Below, piece after piece: positions 1 through 8,447 of a stretch of 64,000 nucleotides of DNA; within the stretch, counting starts at the first letter, position 1; every line of letters begins with the position of its first letter. Below the pieces are notes generated by a model. It worked only from the letters and a program-made list of their open reading frames with translations, was not told the origin of the DNA and did not search any database. This stretch comes from Endozoicomonas montiporae CL-33. Lineage in GTDB: Bacteria; Pseudomonadota; Gammaproteobacteria; Pseudomonadales; Endozoicomonadaceae. The stretch spans positions 3,361,215 to 3,425,214 of the forward strand of contig NZ_CP013251.1 of assembly GCF_001583435.1 (NCBI RefSeq). Reading direction: 5' to 3'. The translations under genes were made by a program, and so were the position numbers.

Positions 1-434
1 TCGGGCCGATCAAGGTAATAGGTTATCTTGCGGAAACCTTCGGCTTCACACTGGGTACAGAACATGCCGTTGGATTTATACAAACCTTCCAGCGACGTAT
101 TTTCCTGAGGCCGAATGCGGGTCACAACCTGCAACTCAAACGTAGGCTGCTTAACCGATACAATCAGAGTTCCTTTAGCCAGTTGATACTGATCGCCTTC
201 CAGCTCTTCCCCATCCCGATGCAGACTGACCAGATCCAGTTCTTCACCGTGGAGCGTCAGGGCAGGCAAAGTGCCTGACTCAAACTCTTTTTCTCCATTG
301 AGTCGCATCTGCAAAACCGACGTCACCAGCGCATAGTCTTCGTGCAAATCGAAGGTGAGATGAGTGGTATCAATCCAGTAGTCAGGCGCCTGATAATCTT
401 TCAGATAAATCGTGCGGGGCTGTGCGTCTTTCAT
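1..434 (-). CDS. pepN: Aminopeptidase N, N-terminal part (runs off the window)
   Basis: M1-family zinc aminopeptidase that trims N-terminal residues from cytosolic peptides. About 144 residues are visible, from the ATG at 434 to the window edge. The start resembles E. coli PepN closely: an early DYQAPDYW (E. coli DYRAPDYQ), LTFDLHEDYALVTSV, and near the edge LEGLYKSNGMFCTQCEAEGF followed by RKITY, which are hallmark stretches of the PepN N-terminal beta domain. The catalytic HEXXH region lies outside the window. A palindromic repeat separates it from the next gene upstream on the same strand. Confidence 0.93.
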   Translation of the reverse strand, partial: MKDAQPRTIYLKDYQAPDYWIDTTHLTFDLHEDYALVTSVLQMRLNGEKEFESGTLPALTLHGEELDLVSLHRDGEELEGDQYQLAKGTLIVSVKQPTFELQVVTRIRPQENTSLEGLYKSNGMFCTQCEAEGFRKITYYLDRP

Positions 435-458
435 CGTTTATTCCTGCTAATTCTTAAC

Positions 459-588
459 TTATACCCATTGGATTTGAAAATGTGGGTAGGCGGCAATCGA
501 ACGAAGCCCCGTGAGCCTACGAATAGTAGGTGATCGGGGTGAGTGCGAGCAGCCAACACCCCCACATCTTCAAAGGCGATGGGTATAA
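459..588. repeat. Palindromic MITE-like repeat, about 130 bp
   Basis: The ends are near-perfect inverted repeats: TTATACCCATTGGATTTGAA reading in from 459, and TTATACCCATCGCCTTTGAA reading in from 588 on the other strand. Both continue into ATGTGGG after one or two bases. No ORF of its own. It lies between pepN and the DUF2797 gene and its right terminus overlaps the last codons and the TGA stop (570-572) of that gene. Non-autonomous mobile or REP-like origin is inferred; no second copy was seen in this window. Confidence 0.75.
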
Positions 589-1439
589 TCGTAAGTCGTG
601 ACACTGACCTGGTAGGATGTGTGCTTGCGGATATTCAGTACACCGGTGTCCAGTATCAGATACTGGCCTTTAATACCCTGCAGCACGCCCTCTACAGAAG
701 GTGTTTTATCAAACGACAATGAAGTAACTTTGGTCGGATAGTGCTCCACAGGATAGTGGATATTCACCACTTCCGGATTCTCAACCGGCTGAATCGCCTG
801 CAGACCAAACTGCTCCTGCAACGCAGCAATACGGGAACGGTTCATATCCATCAGCTCCTGCGCCGATGTCAGCAGATCCAGTGGTTCGGCACTGCCTTTG
901 AGCATGGCTCGCCAGTTAGTGCGATCGGCAACAAACGCTTTAAACACCGTTTCCAGTAAACCGGACTGCTGTCGGGTTGCCACGCGCATAAACGGCAATG
1001 CCTGTGTAGCACCCTGATCAATCCAGCGGGTAGGAATCTGGGTCGCCCGGGTAATACCAACCTTCAAACCGGAGGAGTTCGCCAGATAGACCACATGGTC
1101 GGTCATACAGAACTGTTCGCCCCACTTTGCATCCCGACAGGTGCCCTGATGAAAGTGGCACTTTTCCGGACTCATAATGCAGGTATCGCACTGTGGCAGT
1201 TTCTTAAAGCAGGGGTAGCAATAACCCTGACTGAAACTTTTTTTGGTTTTGCGTCCACAATGGCAGCAGTTGATTTCACCCTGATAGTCCAGAACGATTT
1301 TTTTCCCAATCAGTTCATTCATGGCGACCTGTTGATCGCCGACCGGCAGATGATAAACGACGCTATCCTGTAATTCGGAGACCATTTTTTTCAGGTTTCC
1401 GGTCACTGGTTCATTGATCCCTAATACTTCATTTGGCAC
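570..1439 (-). CDS. DUF2797 family protein
   Basis: A 289-residue protein of the DUF2797 family, function unknown. Visible signatures are GNLKKM near the N-terminus, a cysteine-rich zinc-ribbon-like block at about 57-105 (CCHCGRKTKK, CYPCFKKLPQCDTC, CHFHQGTC), and a GIY-YIG-reminiscent stretch HVVYLANSSGLKVGITRATQIPTRWIDQG. The start is a GTG; the next ATG (1385) would cut off the conserved GNLKKM segment. The final residues and stop codon are encoded inside the adjacent palindromic repeat, so the natural C-terminus may have been altered. The yeaC-like gene lies just upstream on the same strand. Confidence 0.85.
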   Translation of the reverse strand: MPNEVLGINEPVTGNLKKMVSELQDSVVYHLPVGDQQVAMNELIGKKIVLDYQGEINCCHCGRKTKKSFSQGYCYPCFKKLPQCDTCIMSPEKCHFHQGTCRDAKWGEQFCMTDHVVYLANSSGLKVGITRATQIPTRWIDQGATQALPFMRVATRQQSGLLETVFKAFVADRTNWRAMLKGSAEPLDLLTSAQELMDMNRSRIAALQEQFGLQAIQPVENPEVVNIHYPVEHYPTKVTSLSFDKTPSVEGVLQGIKGQYLILDTGVLNIRKHTSYQVSVTTYDYTHRL

Positions 1440-1476
1440 TGGCAGGCTCTCTCTTTAATCCTGTTTAGCTGGCTGC

Positions 1477-1743
1477 TCAGCTGTCTTTGAAACGCAAAAT
1501 GCTGGCAGCCTCTTCCTCTGTTTCTGCCGGTTTCCGGCTGCTTTTGCAACCCACCGGCATATAGCCTATGCGCTGATCTTCCGGCAAATGCTCAAACTCC
1601 CAGGCAATCAATGCCTGCAGGCTGGCTTCACGTTCCTGCTCCGACATCTGCCGGCCATCCGGCCAGCGACCCAGTTCAACCGACTGTTTTAATACCTGAT
1701 AAAGATCAGGGTTCATTATTTCAAGAAAGTCCGTTAACTGCAT
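1477..1743 (-). CDS. YeaC-like DUF1315 protein
   Basis: Small 88-residue protein of the DUF1315/YeaC family, function unknown. It shows the family layout: an N-terminal helix (FLEIMNPDLYQVLKQSVELGRWPDG), a central SEQEREASLQALIAWE, and the LPEDQRIGYM motif. It has an ATG start. It is followed after 37 bp by the DUF2797 gene on the same strand, so the two probably share a transcript. Pairing of a DUF1315 gene with a DUF2797 gene is familiar in gammaproteobacteria, which supports both calls. Confidence 0.8.
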   Translation of the reverse strand: MQLTDFLEIMNPDLYQVLKQSVELGRWPDGRQMSEQEREASLQALIAWEFEHLPEDQRIGYMPVGCKSSRKPAETEEEAASILRFKDS

Positions 1744-1866
1744 GTTGACCTCTTATTATTAACTTGTCTTGTCAGCCAGACGGTTTGATGTAAAGCTGAT
1801 TCATAGAAAAGCGGTATTGGAACACCATCACTTAATAATGCTAATGGCTACCGTCAGGGAGCTCCA

Positions 1867-3639
1867 ATGACAACAAACCCTTCTGTTACGCAACAATCTG
1901 TTATGCAACAATTGTCGCCGGTTCGAAATACAACCCGGTTTCAGGATGCGCCCGATCTGGCCAGAGAACAGTTACAGCACTTTGGTATAGAGCCCGATTC
2001 GGAATACGGTCAGGCTTTGCTAGACGCAAGCACTCATCTGTACCAGACCTTCAGCGAGCTGAATCAGGTCGATGCGCTGAGTAGCACCCTCGACAGTTTG
2101 CCACAAACCGACCGGATCAGTTACTTCAACGCGAAAAAATTCCTCTGTTTTCAACTCGCCAAACTGATTGATACCCTGCAGCCCAGCCTCAGAGCCAGTT
2201 ATCAGGCTTTGAATATGAACGTCAGCAGCCGCGCCGTCAAAGGTGACTACCCATTATTCGCCAATGTCGGAGCGCTGTTTTCCGCTACTCCGGCCATCGT
2301 TCGAACGGCAACCTATTTGTACGCTTGTACAGAATGGGTCGAGGACGCTTTCAAAGGCATGGAAAGCACCCATCCGATTTATTCCCGCCTGCTGAACCCG
2401 ACCTCTATTTCACTCTCGAATACCATTGTCGCACTGGAAGCCGGAAAGTACGCCGCAGACTACATGGCATGGAACTTTAACAGCGGCATGGCTGCCATCG
2501 ACGCGCTGCTCAGCAACCAGCTGCGTCATGGGGATATTCTGCTGGCATCGCGTAATGTGTACGGTGGCACGTTCCAGTTGTTGAACGATTTTTACGCCAG
2601 AACGGATCGTCTGGATATTCAACTGGAATGGTTTGACGGCTACTCCGGTGATGAGTTCGCTGAACGAATGGAAGCCGTTCGCAGCCAGCACCAGCACGCA
2701 CTGGACAATGGTAAGCGTCTGTTTGTCTACCTGGAATCCCCCTGCAACCCCCATGGCTATGTGCTGGATGTGCCGGAAATCTGCCGAATCAGTCATCAGC
2801 ACGATCATCTTGTCATGCTGGACTCGACACTGGCCACGCCCTTCCTGAGCCGTCCACTGCGCCATTCCGACAAAGCTTGTCGTCCCGACTGGGTGATTCA
2901 CAGCTACACAAAGGATATTTCCGGCGGTGGCTCAACTACGGCAGGCGGAGTCATAGGAGCATCGTTCCGGATGTTTCTTCCCAAAGGGCAACAGCATAAC
3001 GGTGTGAACTGGGATCAAACCCTGTTCTGGGATGTGTACTACATCAAAGGGGCCTTTCTGGATGCGGATAAGGCCATCGAGGTCATCAATGGTATAAAAA
3101 CCCTTGAAAACCGAATGCTGAATAAATGCATCAATACACTGGTCTTTTCCGAGTTTCTCAACAGTCATCCGATGATTAACGTCAACAGCCATGGTCTGAA
3201 AGATCACCCGAACCGGGCGTTATGCGAAAAGAACCTCTATCTCGGGCTGCCCAGCCCCCTGTTCAGTATCGATATGGAACAGGCAAAGCTACCCAGAGGC
3301 ACGTTTGTTCGTTTCTTTGATGCGCTAGAACCTGTCTTTGGGCATATGGTCAGCCTGGGTCAAAGCAATACTTTGGTGCTCTGCCCGGCGTTAACCTCCC
3401 ACTCCGAACTGGACGAACAGGCTCAGAGCGAAGCACACATTCATCTCACCACGATTCGTATTGCCATGGGCGATGAAAACCCCAGAGACCTGATTGATCA
3501 TTTCAGGGACTGTGCAAGGCTGCATATTGATCCGGCACTGCCTGACTTTTCCAGTCAGTTTATGCCTGCCGAAAAAGTGGAAACATTAATCAGAAGTGTG
3601 CACCTGTCGGTGCATGAAGAACATTTGAAACATCAGTAA
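1867..3639 (+). CDS. PLP-dependent enzyme, Cys/Met metabolism fold, with N-terminal extension
   Basis: A 590-residue pyridoxal-phosphate enzyme of the cystathionine gamma-synthase/beta-lyase fold. The core begins near residue 125. The stretch LESPCNPHG followed by the D of MLDSTLATPFL matches the cofactor pocket, and the Schiff-base lysine is K349 in HSYTKDISGGG. Standard family members have about 380-420 residues; here about 130 extra residues precede the core (helical, no signal peptide) and the C-terminus is also long. Substrate cannot be assigned: a sulfur amino-acid lyase or synthase is the family default. It stands alone between divergent yeaC and convergent glpG. Confidence 0.75.
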   Translation: MTTNPSVTQQSVMQQLSPVRNTTRFQDAPDLAREQLQHFGIEPDSEYGQALLDASTHLYQTFSELNQVDALSSTLDSLPQTDRISYFNAKKFLCFQLAKLIDTLQPSLRASYQALNMNVSSRAVKGDYPLFANVGALFSATPAIVRTATYLYACTEWVEDAFKGMESTHPIYSRLLNPTSISLSNTIVALEAGKYAADYMAWNFNSGMAAIDALLSNQLRHGDILLASRNVYGGTFQLLNDFYARTDRLDIQLEWFDGYSGDEFAERMEAVRSQHQHALDNGKRLFVYLESPCNPHGYVLDVPEICRISHQHDHLVMLDSTLATPFLSRPLRHSDKACRPDWVIHSYTKDISGGGSTTAGGVIGASFRMFLPKGQQHNGVNWDQTLFWDVYYIKGAFLDADKAIEVINGIKTLENRMLNKCINTLVFSEFLNSHPMINVNSHGLKDHPNRALCEKNLYLGLPSPLFSIDMEQAKLPRGTFVRFFDALEPVFGHMVSLGQSNTLVLCPALTSHSELDEQAQSEAHIHLTTIRIAMGDENPRDLIDHFRDCARLHIDPALPDFSSQFMPAEKVETLIRSVHLSVHEEHLKHQ

Positions 3640-3695
3640 ACAATGAATATTTCTTGTCGGCTGGGGCAGGCAATGCCCCCAACCCACAAGCATTT

Positions 3696-4574
3696 TCAGG
3701 TATCCGAGCCTACAGGCTTACGCAAGAATATTCCTGCCAAGGCACCAATCAACAGCCCTGAAACCAGTCCGCCGGAATGCGCCGCATTGGCCATATTCCC
3801 GAAGCCAATGGCACCCAGAATGCCGGTATAACCAATGGCCAGCCAGACCAGCATAAAGACGTAAATGGCCGGAGGAATACCAAACTGACAGCGCGGATCA
3901 ATTTTCTCACGAGCCAGACAATAGCCCAGAAAACCATAAATCACGCCGGAAAAACCGCCAAAGATAGTGGTGTCACCACCAAACAGATACTGGGCAAAGT
4001 TCGACAGTAACCCGGTGACAACGACGATACCAAACAGGTGTACCCCACCCTGACGAAATTCGATACGACGTCCAAGATCAAACAGCCAGAGCATATTGAA
4101 CGCCAGATGCAAAATACCAAAATGCAGAAAAATCGGACTGAGCAAACGCCAGTATTCACCGGAATCCAGAGTGTGGGCAAGACTGGCGAAATAAGCGTAT
4201 TGTCCACTCACTTTGATTTTGACAAAGGTGAAATGACTCACCATGGCAATGTTTTCACCCAGCTGCGTGAATACCGCCACGACCAGACAGGCGACCAGAA
4301 ACAGCATGGTGATCGGAAAACGACGCCAGGGAATGCTTTTGAACATTCCTCCGACATTCACACCGCGCCGTTCGGGTGCTTGCTCCAGCTGCAAAAGGCC
4401 GGCGTCCCAGTCGCTGTAAACCTGCTTAACCACTTCACCCTGTTCTTCACTGGCTGTCCAGATAACCAGCTGCCCGGCTTCTTCCGTAATTTTATGTGGC
4501 AACCCCTGCCGGTATAAAAAATACGACAGAGAACTTAAATCTTTATCTCCTGGTATAACCAGAGCCCTGTACAT
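3696..4574 (-). CDS. glpG: Rhomboid intramembrane serine protease, GlpG type
   Basis: A 292-residue inner-membrane protease cleaving transmembrane segments of substrate proteins. The first ~75 residues look like the cytosolic GlpG N-domain (MYRALVIPGDKDLSSLSYFL). A six-helix rhomboid core follows, with HLAFNMLWLFDLG, the catalytic serine S209 in GGFSGVIYG, and the catalytic histidine H266 in NAAHSGGLVSG. All expected catalytic features are present. It is the minus-strand gene upstream of the predicted nadK terminator, so its transcript runs convergently toward the PLP enzyme gene. GlpG orthology is likely from the N-domain, though E. coli-type glpEGR context is absent. Confidence 0.88.
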   Translation of the reverse strand: MYRALVIPGDKDLSSLSYFLYRQGLPHKITEEAGQLVIWTASEEQGEVVKQVYSDWDAGLLQLEQAPERRGVNVGGMFKSIPWRRFPITMLFLVACLVVAVFTQLGENIAMVSHFTFVKIKVSGQYAYFASLAHTLDSGEYWRLLSPIFLHFGILHLAFNMLWLFDLGRRIEFRQGGVHLFGIVVVTGLLSNFAQYLFGGDTTIFGGFSGVIYGFLGYCLAREKIDPRCQFGIPPAIYVFMLVWLAIGYTGILGAIGFGNMANAAHSGGLVSGLLIGALAGIFLRKPVGSDT

Positions 4575-4596
4575 AATCTTCTCTTGCTATTCAATG

Positions 4597-4620
4597 AAAA
4601 AACCCACTGAAGACAGTGGG
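4597..4620 (-). terminator. Rho-independent terminator downstream of nadK
   Basis: Perfect 7-bp stem CCCACTG/CAGTGGG with a four-base loop. On the minus strand it is followed directly by six T residues. It lies 21 bp past the nadK stop codon. Confidence 0.85.
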
Positions 4621-4640
4621 CTACTACTTTTTACTGCGTT

Positions 4641-5534
4641 TTATTCTTCATCCACCGTTATTTCATGAGGATGCCAGCGCAACTTGGAGCGACAACCTTC
4701 ATAAAAATCGTGGTTGACCGGATGCAGAAGTTTCAACAGTTCAGGCTTTTTCCGGATAGAAATAATGTCACCCGGCTGCAGCTGAATCTCCACCTGACCG
4801 TCACAACTGATAACCGGGTGAATAGTATTGTCCGGATGCACCACCAGCTGCATCTCACTGTTACCATCCACCACCAGCGGGCGGTTGGTCAGCATATGAG
4901 GGTACATAGGCACCAGTACAATGGCATCCAGCTTGGGGTGCATGATGGGGCCGCCCCCTGAAAGCGCATAAGCCGTGGAGCCGGTGGGCGTGGCAATAAT
5001 CAACCCGTCCGAACGCTGGCGATAAACAAACTGGTTATCAATAGACAGTTCAAATTCAATAATGCGGGTCGATTGCCCCGGATGCAGTACCACATCGTTA
5101 AGAGCATCGGCTTCACCAATCACTTTACCATCACGGGTAACACTGACATCCAGAAGAAAGCGGTGCACAAGCCGGTTCTTTCCTCTTAATATTTCGTCAA
5201 GCTGCGGTTCCAGTTCATCGGGCAGAATGTCGGTCAGAAACCCCAGTCGGCCAAGGTTCACACCCAGCAAAGGCACACCATGGGGCACCATATCTCTGGC
5301 AGCCCCCAGCAAACTGCCATCTCCACCAATGACGATCACCAGATCGCAGCTTTGCCCCATATCTACCCGGGCACTGGTTTCAAAGGTATGACCGGGTAAA
5401 AGATAGGCAATCGATTCGTCGAGCAAAACATCAATGCCCTGCCCCTGCAGAAAGTCGGTCAGGCGTTGCAGGGTCTTTTCTATATGGGATCGTCCCTGAC
5501 GACCGGTCACCCCGATACGCTTGAATGGTTCCAT
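4641..5534 (-). CDS. nadK: NAD kinase
   Basis: ATP-dependent phosphorylation of NAD to NADP in the cytosol. The 297-residue protein has the NAD kinase signatures GGDGS (residues 70-74, in VIVIGGDGSLLGAARDM), NLGRLGFLTD, ALNDVVLH (NE/D motif) and TPTGSTAYALSGGGPI. The ATG at 5534 is preferred over an in-frame GTG at 5543, because the GGTAAG Shine-Dalgarno-like stretch lies about 9 bases before the ATG but immediately against the GTG, and because the family usually begins a few residues before the F-K-R-I-G-like strand. Confidence 0.94.
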   Translation of the reverse strand: MEPFKRIGVTGRQGRSHIEKTLQRLTDFLQGQGIDVLLDESIAYLLPGHTFETSARVDMGQSCDLVIVIGGDGSLLGAARDMVPHGVPLLGVNLGRLGFLTDILPDELEPQLDEILRGKNRLVHRFLLDVSVTRDGKVIGEADALNDVVLHPGQSTRIIEFELSIDNQFVYRQRSDGLIIATPTGSTAYALSGGGPIMHPKLDAIVLVPMYPHMLTNRPLVVDGNSEMQLVVHPDNTIHPVISCDGQVEIQLQPGDIISIRKKPELLKLLHPVNHDFYEGCRSKLRWHPHEITVDEE

Positions 5535-5684
5535 AGGCGTCACTTACCGTTCCAGGCCTTACGGCTGATAATCGTTCCAGACGGCAATAATAACGAATTT
5601 TTCCGCCTTATGCCTTTCCTTCCAGTGTTGGCATTAATAACTACCCACCGCTCTGAACTTTGAATCTTAAATAACGTCTATGTT

Positions 5685-5704
5685 TAGAAGCTGTTCACGA
5701 TCTT
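5685..5704. repeat. Solo copy of a repeat terminus
   Basis: TAGAAGCTGTTCACGATCTT matches the inverted-repeat terminus of the palindromic element at 56420-56586. No partner in inverted orientation is visible nearby. It sits about 30 bp before the SbmA-like start codon, so it may be a decayed element remnant in that promoter region. Confidence 0.55.
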
Positions 5705-5733
5705 AGAACGCCATTTACTATCAGGATGTATTG

Positions 5734-6813
5734 ATGCTTAGAAGTTTTTTCCTGTCCAGACGCTGGGCGGTCTGGGCCTGGGGCGTGTTGGTGGTGCTAC
5801 TGGCCTCCATTGCCACAGAAGTTTTTATGATGACCAAGCTAAACAGCTGGTACGGTGAAATGTGGGATATGATGCAGCTGGCTGACCCGGACAGCATCGA
5901 CAAGTTCTGGAAACTGATCATCGTGTTCTGCGAGATTGTTTTTCCCTATGTTTTACTGCGGGTCACCTCCAGCTATCTGTCGCAGCACTACTGCTTCCGC
6001 TGGCGACAAGCCATGACCGAAGCCTACATGCCGTTCTGGCAGAAAGTAGAACATGATGTGGAAGGCGCTTCCCAGCGTATGCAGGAAGACCCCCAACGAT
6101 TTGCCAGAGTCACGGAACAGCTGGCACTGGGGCTGTTCCGGTCAATTCTGACCCTGATCGCCTTTGTGCCTATCCTCTGGGAGCTGAGCGACAGCATTTG
6201 CGACAAGTTTACCGAATGGATGAACAGCAGCGCTTATACCGAACGCTACGACAGTCTGCCGCCCTCACTGGTCTCCATGGAATGGATGGTCAATATCCCC
6301 GGTTTTCTGCTCTGGCTGTCTGCCGGTCTGGCACTGACCGCTATTGTTATTTCCTATTTTGTGGGCATCAAGCTACCGGGGCTGGAATACAAAAACCAGA
6401 AGGTCGAAGCCCGTTTTCGGAAACGTCTGGTGTATGCCGAAGACGACAAAGCTTTTGCCGATATGCCCACCCTGCTGGAAATGATCACAGGCTTGCGCTT
6501 TAACTACTTCCGACTGTTCCTGCACTACTCGTACTTTTCCCTGTGGCAGAATTTCTTTTTCCAGTTCGTTATCATTGTCGATCTGATGGTCATCGGACCG
6601 GCAGTGATTTACGGAATTGTGTTGCTGGGTACCCTGAACATGGTGTCTCATGCGTTCAGCAGTGTCTCCGACAGTCTGTCGTACTTTACTGAAAACTGGT
6701 CAACCGTGACCGAGCTGCTCTCCATCATTAAGCGTTTGCGCGAGTTTGAGGTTAATATAGGCTTCAATCAGGCTCAAACCATTCAGGATCTGCCCTCAGG
6801 AGACCTGACTTAA
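5734..6813 (+). CDS. SbmA/BacA-like transporter
   Basis: A 359-residue inner-membrane protein of the SbmA/BacA peptide-uptake family. These are proton-driven importers of antimicrobial peptides and peptide-like antibiotics, and in symbionts are needed to survive host peptides. Visible are the first helix (WAVWAWGVLVVLLASIATEVFMM), the family-typical LNSWYGEMWDMMQ, and the YCFRWRQAMTEAYMPFW stretch. No ATPase domain is present, separating it from YddA/ABCD-type exporters. ATG at 5734 is chosen over a TTG three bases upstream because of AGGA spacing. It is slightly shorter than E. coli SbmA (about 406). It is followed after 17 bp by the DUF1853 gene. Confidence 0.82.
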   Translation: MLRSFFLSRRWAVWAWGVLVVLLASIATEVFMMTKLNSWYGEMWDMMQLADPDSIDKFWKLIIVFCEIVFPYVLLRVTSSYLSQHYCFRWRQAMTEAYMPFWQKVEHDVEGASQRMQEDPQRFARVTEQLALGLFRSILTLIAFVPILWELSDSICDKFTEWMNSSAYTERYDSLPPSLVSMEWMVNIPGFLLWLSAGLALTAIVISYFVGIKLPGLEYKNQKVEARFRKRLVYAEDDKAFADMPTLLEMITGLRFNYFRLFLHYSYFSLWQNFFFQFVIIVDLMVIGPAVIYGIVLLGTLNMVSHAFSSVSDSLSYFTENWSTVTELLSIIKRLREFEVNIGFNQAQTIQDLPSGDLT

Positions 6814-6830
6814 CGGATACCACTTTATCC

Positions 6831-7817
6831 ATGTCACAACTGACTGACTTAACCGGTTTGCAGCTCTCAAGAGACCTGCAATGGATTCAAAACAGTCCGG
6901 TGCTTTTTAACGGGCAAAGCCACGACTGTTTTGTCTCCAGCGTGTTGCCCGAATGTCAGTCAGACCTTTTCCAGCCCGGCTACTCTCTGCCAACAGAAGC
7001 TGCCCGTCATATTACCACTGCACTGGGACAGAAACGCTGGCACCTGCTGGGCATATACTATGAAACCCTGTGGCACTATCTTCTGGATCAACATCCCGCT
7101 ATACAAACCCTGGCAAGTAATCTGCAGGTACAAAAAGCAGATCGTTCAACACTGGGTGAATTTGACCTGATCTACCACTGTTTAAATACCGGCATCACTA
7201 CCCACCTTGAACTGGCGGTGAAATTCTACCTTGGTATTCCCGACGCTTCCCAAAAGTCAGACGACAGTAGCTGGCATCAGTGGGTAGGACCCGGCCTGAA
7301 AGACCGGATGGATCGGAAACTCCATCGGCTTCTGAATCACCAGATCAGACTTGGACAAACGGCTGAAGGCGCTGCAGTGCTGAAATCACTCGGGGTAAAC
7401 CAGCTCGTTCAAGCCATCTGTTTTCAAGGCTATCTGTTTTATCCGGTTCATGGTCACTGCCCTGCACCGGCAGATTGTAATCCAAATCACTTGCGAGGTA
7501 GCTGGATCAGCCTGTCAGCCCTGCCAGAATGGCTGGCTAAGTTTCCAACCAACCTCCTTTATTTCAGACCTGCCAAACTAAAGTGGCTGGCACCCTTTCT
7601 GGAAACACACTTTCTGGAAACACCTGGGCAGGAAAACAAACGTCAGTTAGCAGACAATCCGGTCACTCTTTGCCAGAGTCTGAAACCGCTTAACGAACCG
7701 CAACTGGTCATTGCCTGTTCAGAACAAGCCAACGGCTATCAGGAACATCATCGCTTTTTTGTGGTACCCGACAACTGGCAACAGAAGGCTGAGTTTGCCT
7801 GCGAAAAAACCGAATGA
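6831..7817 (+). CDS. DUF1853 family protein
   Basis: A 328-residue cytosolic protein of the DUF1853 family, function unknown. Recognisable family stretches are LGIYYETLWHYLL, the TLGEFDLIYHC strand, HLELAVKFYL, and WVGPGLKDRMDRKLHRLLNHQ. The order E/D in GEFDL then ExxxK in ELAVKF resembles the active-site layout of PD-(D/E)XK nucleases. I mark that as inference from motif spacing only. It lies close behind the SbmA-like gene on the same strand. Confidence 0.78.
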   Translation: MSQLTDLTGLQLSRDLQWIQNSPVLFNGQSHDCFVSSVLPECQSDLFQPGYSLPTEAARHITTALGQKRWHLLGIYYETLWHYLLDQHPAIQTLASNLQVQKADRSTLGEFDLIYHCLNTGITTHLELAVKFYLGIPDASQKSDDSSWHQWVGPGLKDRMDRKLHRLLNHQIRLGQTAEGAAVLKSLGVNQLVQAICFQGYLFYPVHGHCPAPADCNPNHLRGSWISLSALPEWLAKFPTNLLYFRPAKLKWLAPFLETHFLETPGQENKRQLADNPVTLCQSLKPLNEPQLVIACSEQANGYQEHHRFFVVPDNWQQKAEFACEKTE

Positions 7818-7862
7818 GCCGCTATTATTAATGCGGTTCTGATGTTTGAATAGGTAAATAGA

Positions 7863-8447
7863 ATGTGTCGTACCGTTTCCTGCCTGTCGGGCTCCGCTAA
7901 CCTGTTGTTAGCGATCAAACGACGTAGTTCATCTGGAATAAACAAAAGCCCGATTGCCTTCACAGGGTTGTTGCTTGTTTTCACCTTATCCATTCTGTTT
8001 CAGCCTTGTCAGGCAGACCTTATCAATAACCCTCTGGTTAAAGCAGTCAGCCAAAGCCTGAATGTGAATGATAAACAAGCAGCAGGAGGCATTGGTTCAT
8101 TATTACAAATGGCGGGCAGTTCGGTGACCAGTAGGGAGTTTAACAAGCTGAAACAGGCTATTCCTGATGCCAGCGACCTGATCGCCAAGGCTCCTCCGGT
8201 TGCTACTAAAAATAGCACGTCAGGTTACTCGGATTTCAGCGAAGAAGGTCTGATGGGCAGTCTGGCACCACTCACATCTCAATTTTCAGCGCTCGGGATG
8301 GACAGCCACATGATTATGCCCATGATCAACAAGGTGCTTGATTATCTCAAAGGTAATAACAGCACAGCTGCTTTCAATATTCTCCAGTCCGCTCTGCCTT
8401 CTGACCTGATGGGCGGTGCTACAAAATCCCTGCTTAATGCCTGGTAA
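7863..8447 (+). CDS. DUF2780 family exported protein (VcgC/VcgE-like)
   Basis: A 194-residue protein with a signal-peptide-like segment at about 30-51 (SPIAFTGLLLVFTLSILF, then QPCQA) preceded by a long basic N-region. The mature part matches the DUF2780 pattern: NVNDKQAAGGIGSLLQMA, a conserved SREFNKLKQAIPDASDLI, then a C-terminal helical segment. Periplasmic location is likely; function unknown. The start ATG gives an unusually long N-region, so an internal start is possible, but none has a better ribosome site. Confidence 0.72.
   Translation: MCRTVSCLSGSANLLLAIKRRSSSGINKSPIAFTGLLLVFTLSILFQPCQADLINNPLVKAVSQSLNVNDKQAAGGIGSLLQMAGSSVTSREFNKLKQAIPDASDLIAKAPPVATKNSTSGYSDFSEEGLMGSLAPLTSQFSALGMDSHMIMPMINKVLDYLKGNNSTAAFNILQSALPSDLMGGATKSLLNAW

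Noticed and set aside
3643..3831. A 62-codon plus-strand frame after the PLP enzyme
   Set aside because: It overlaps the 3' end of the rhomboid gene on the other strand and has no features of its own.
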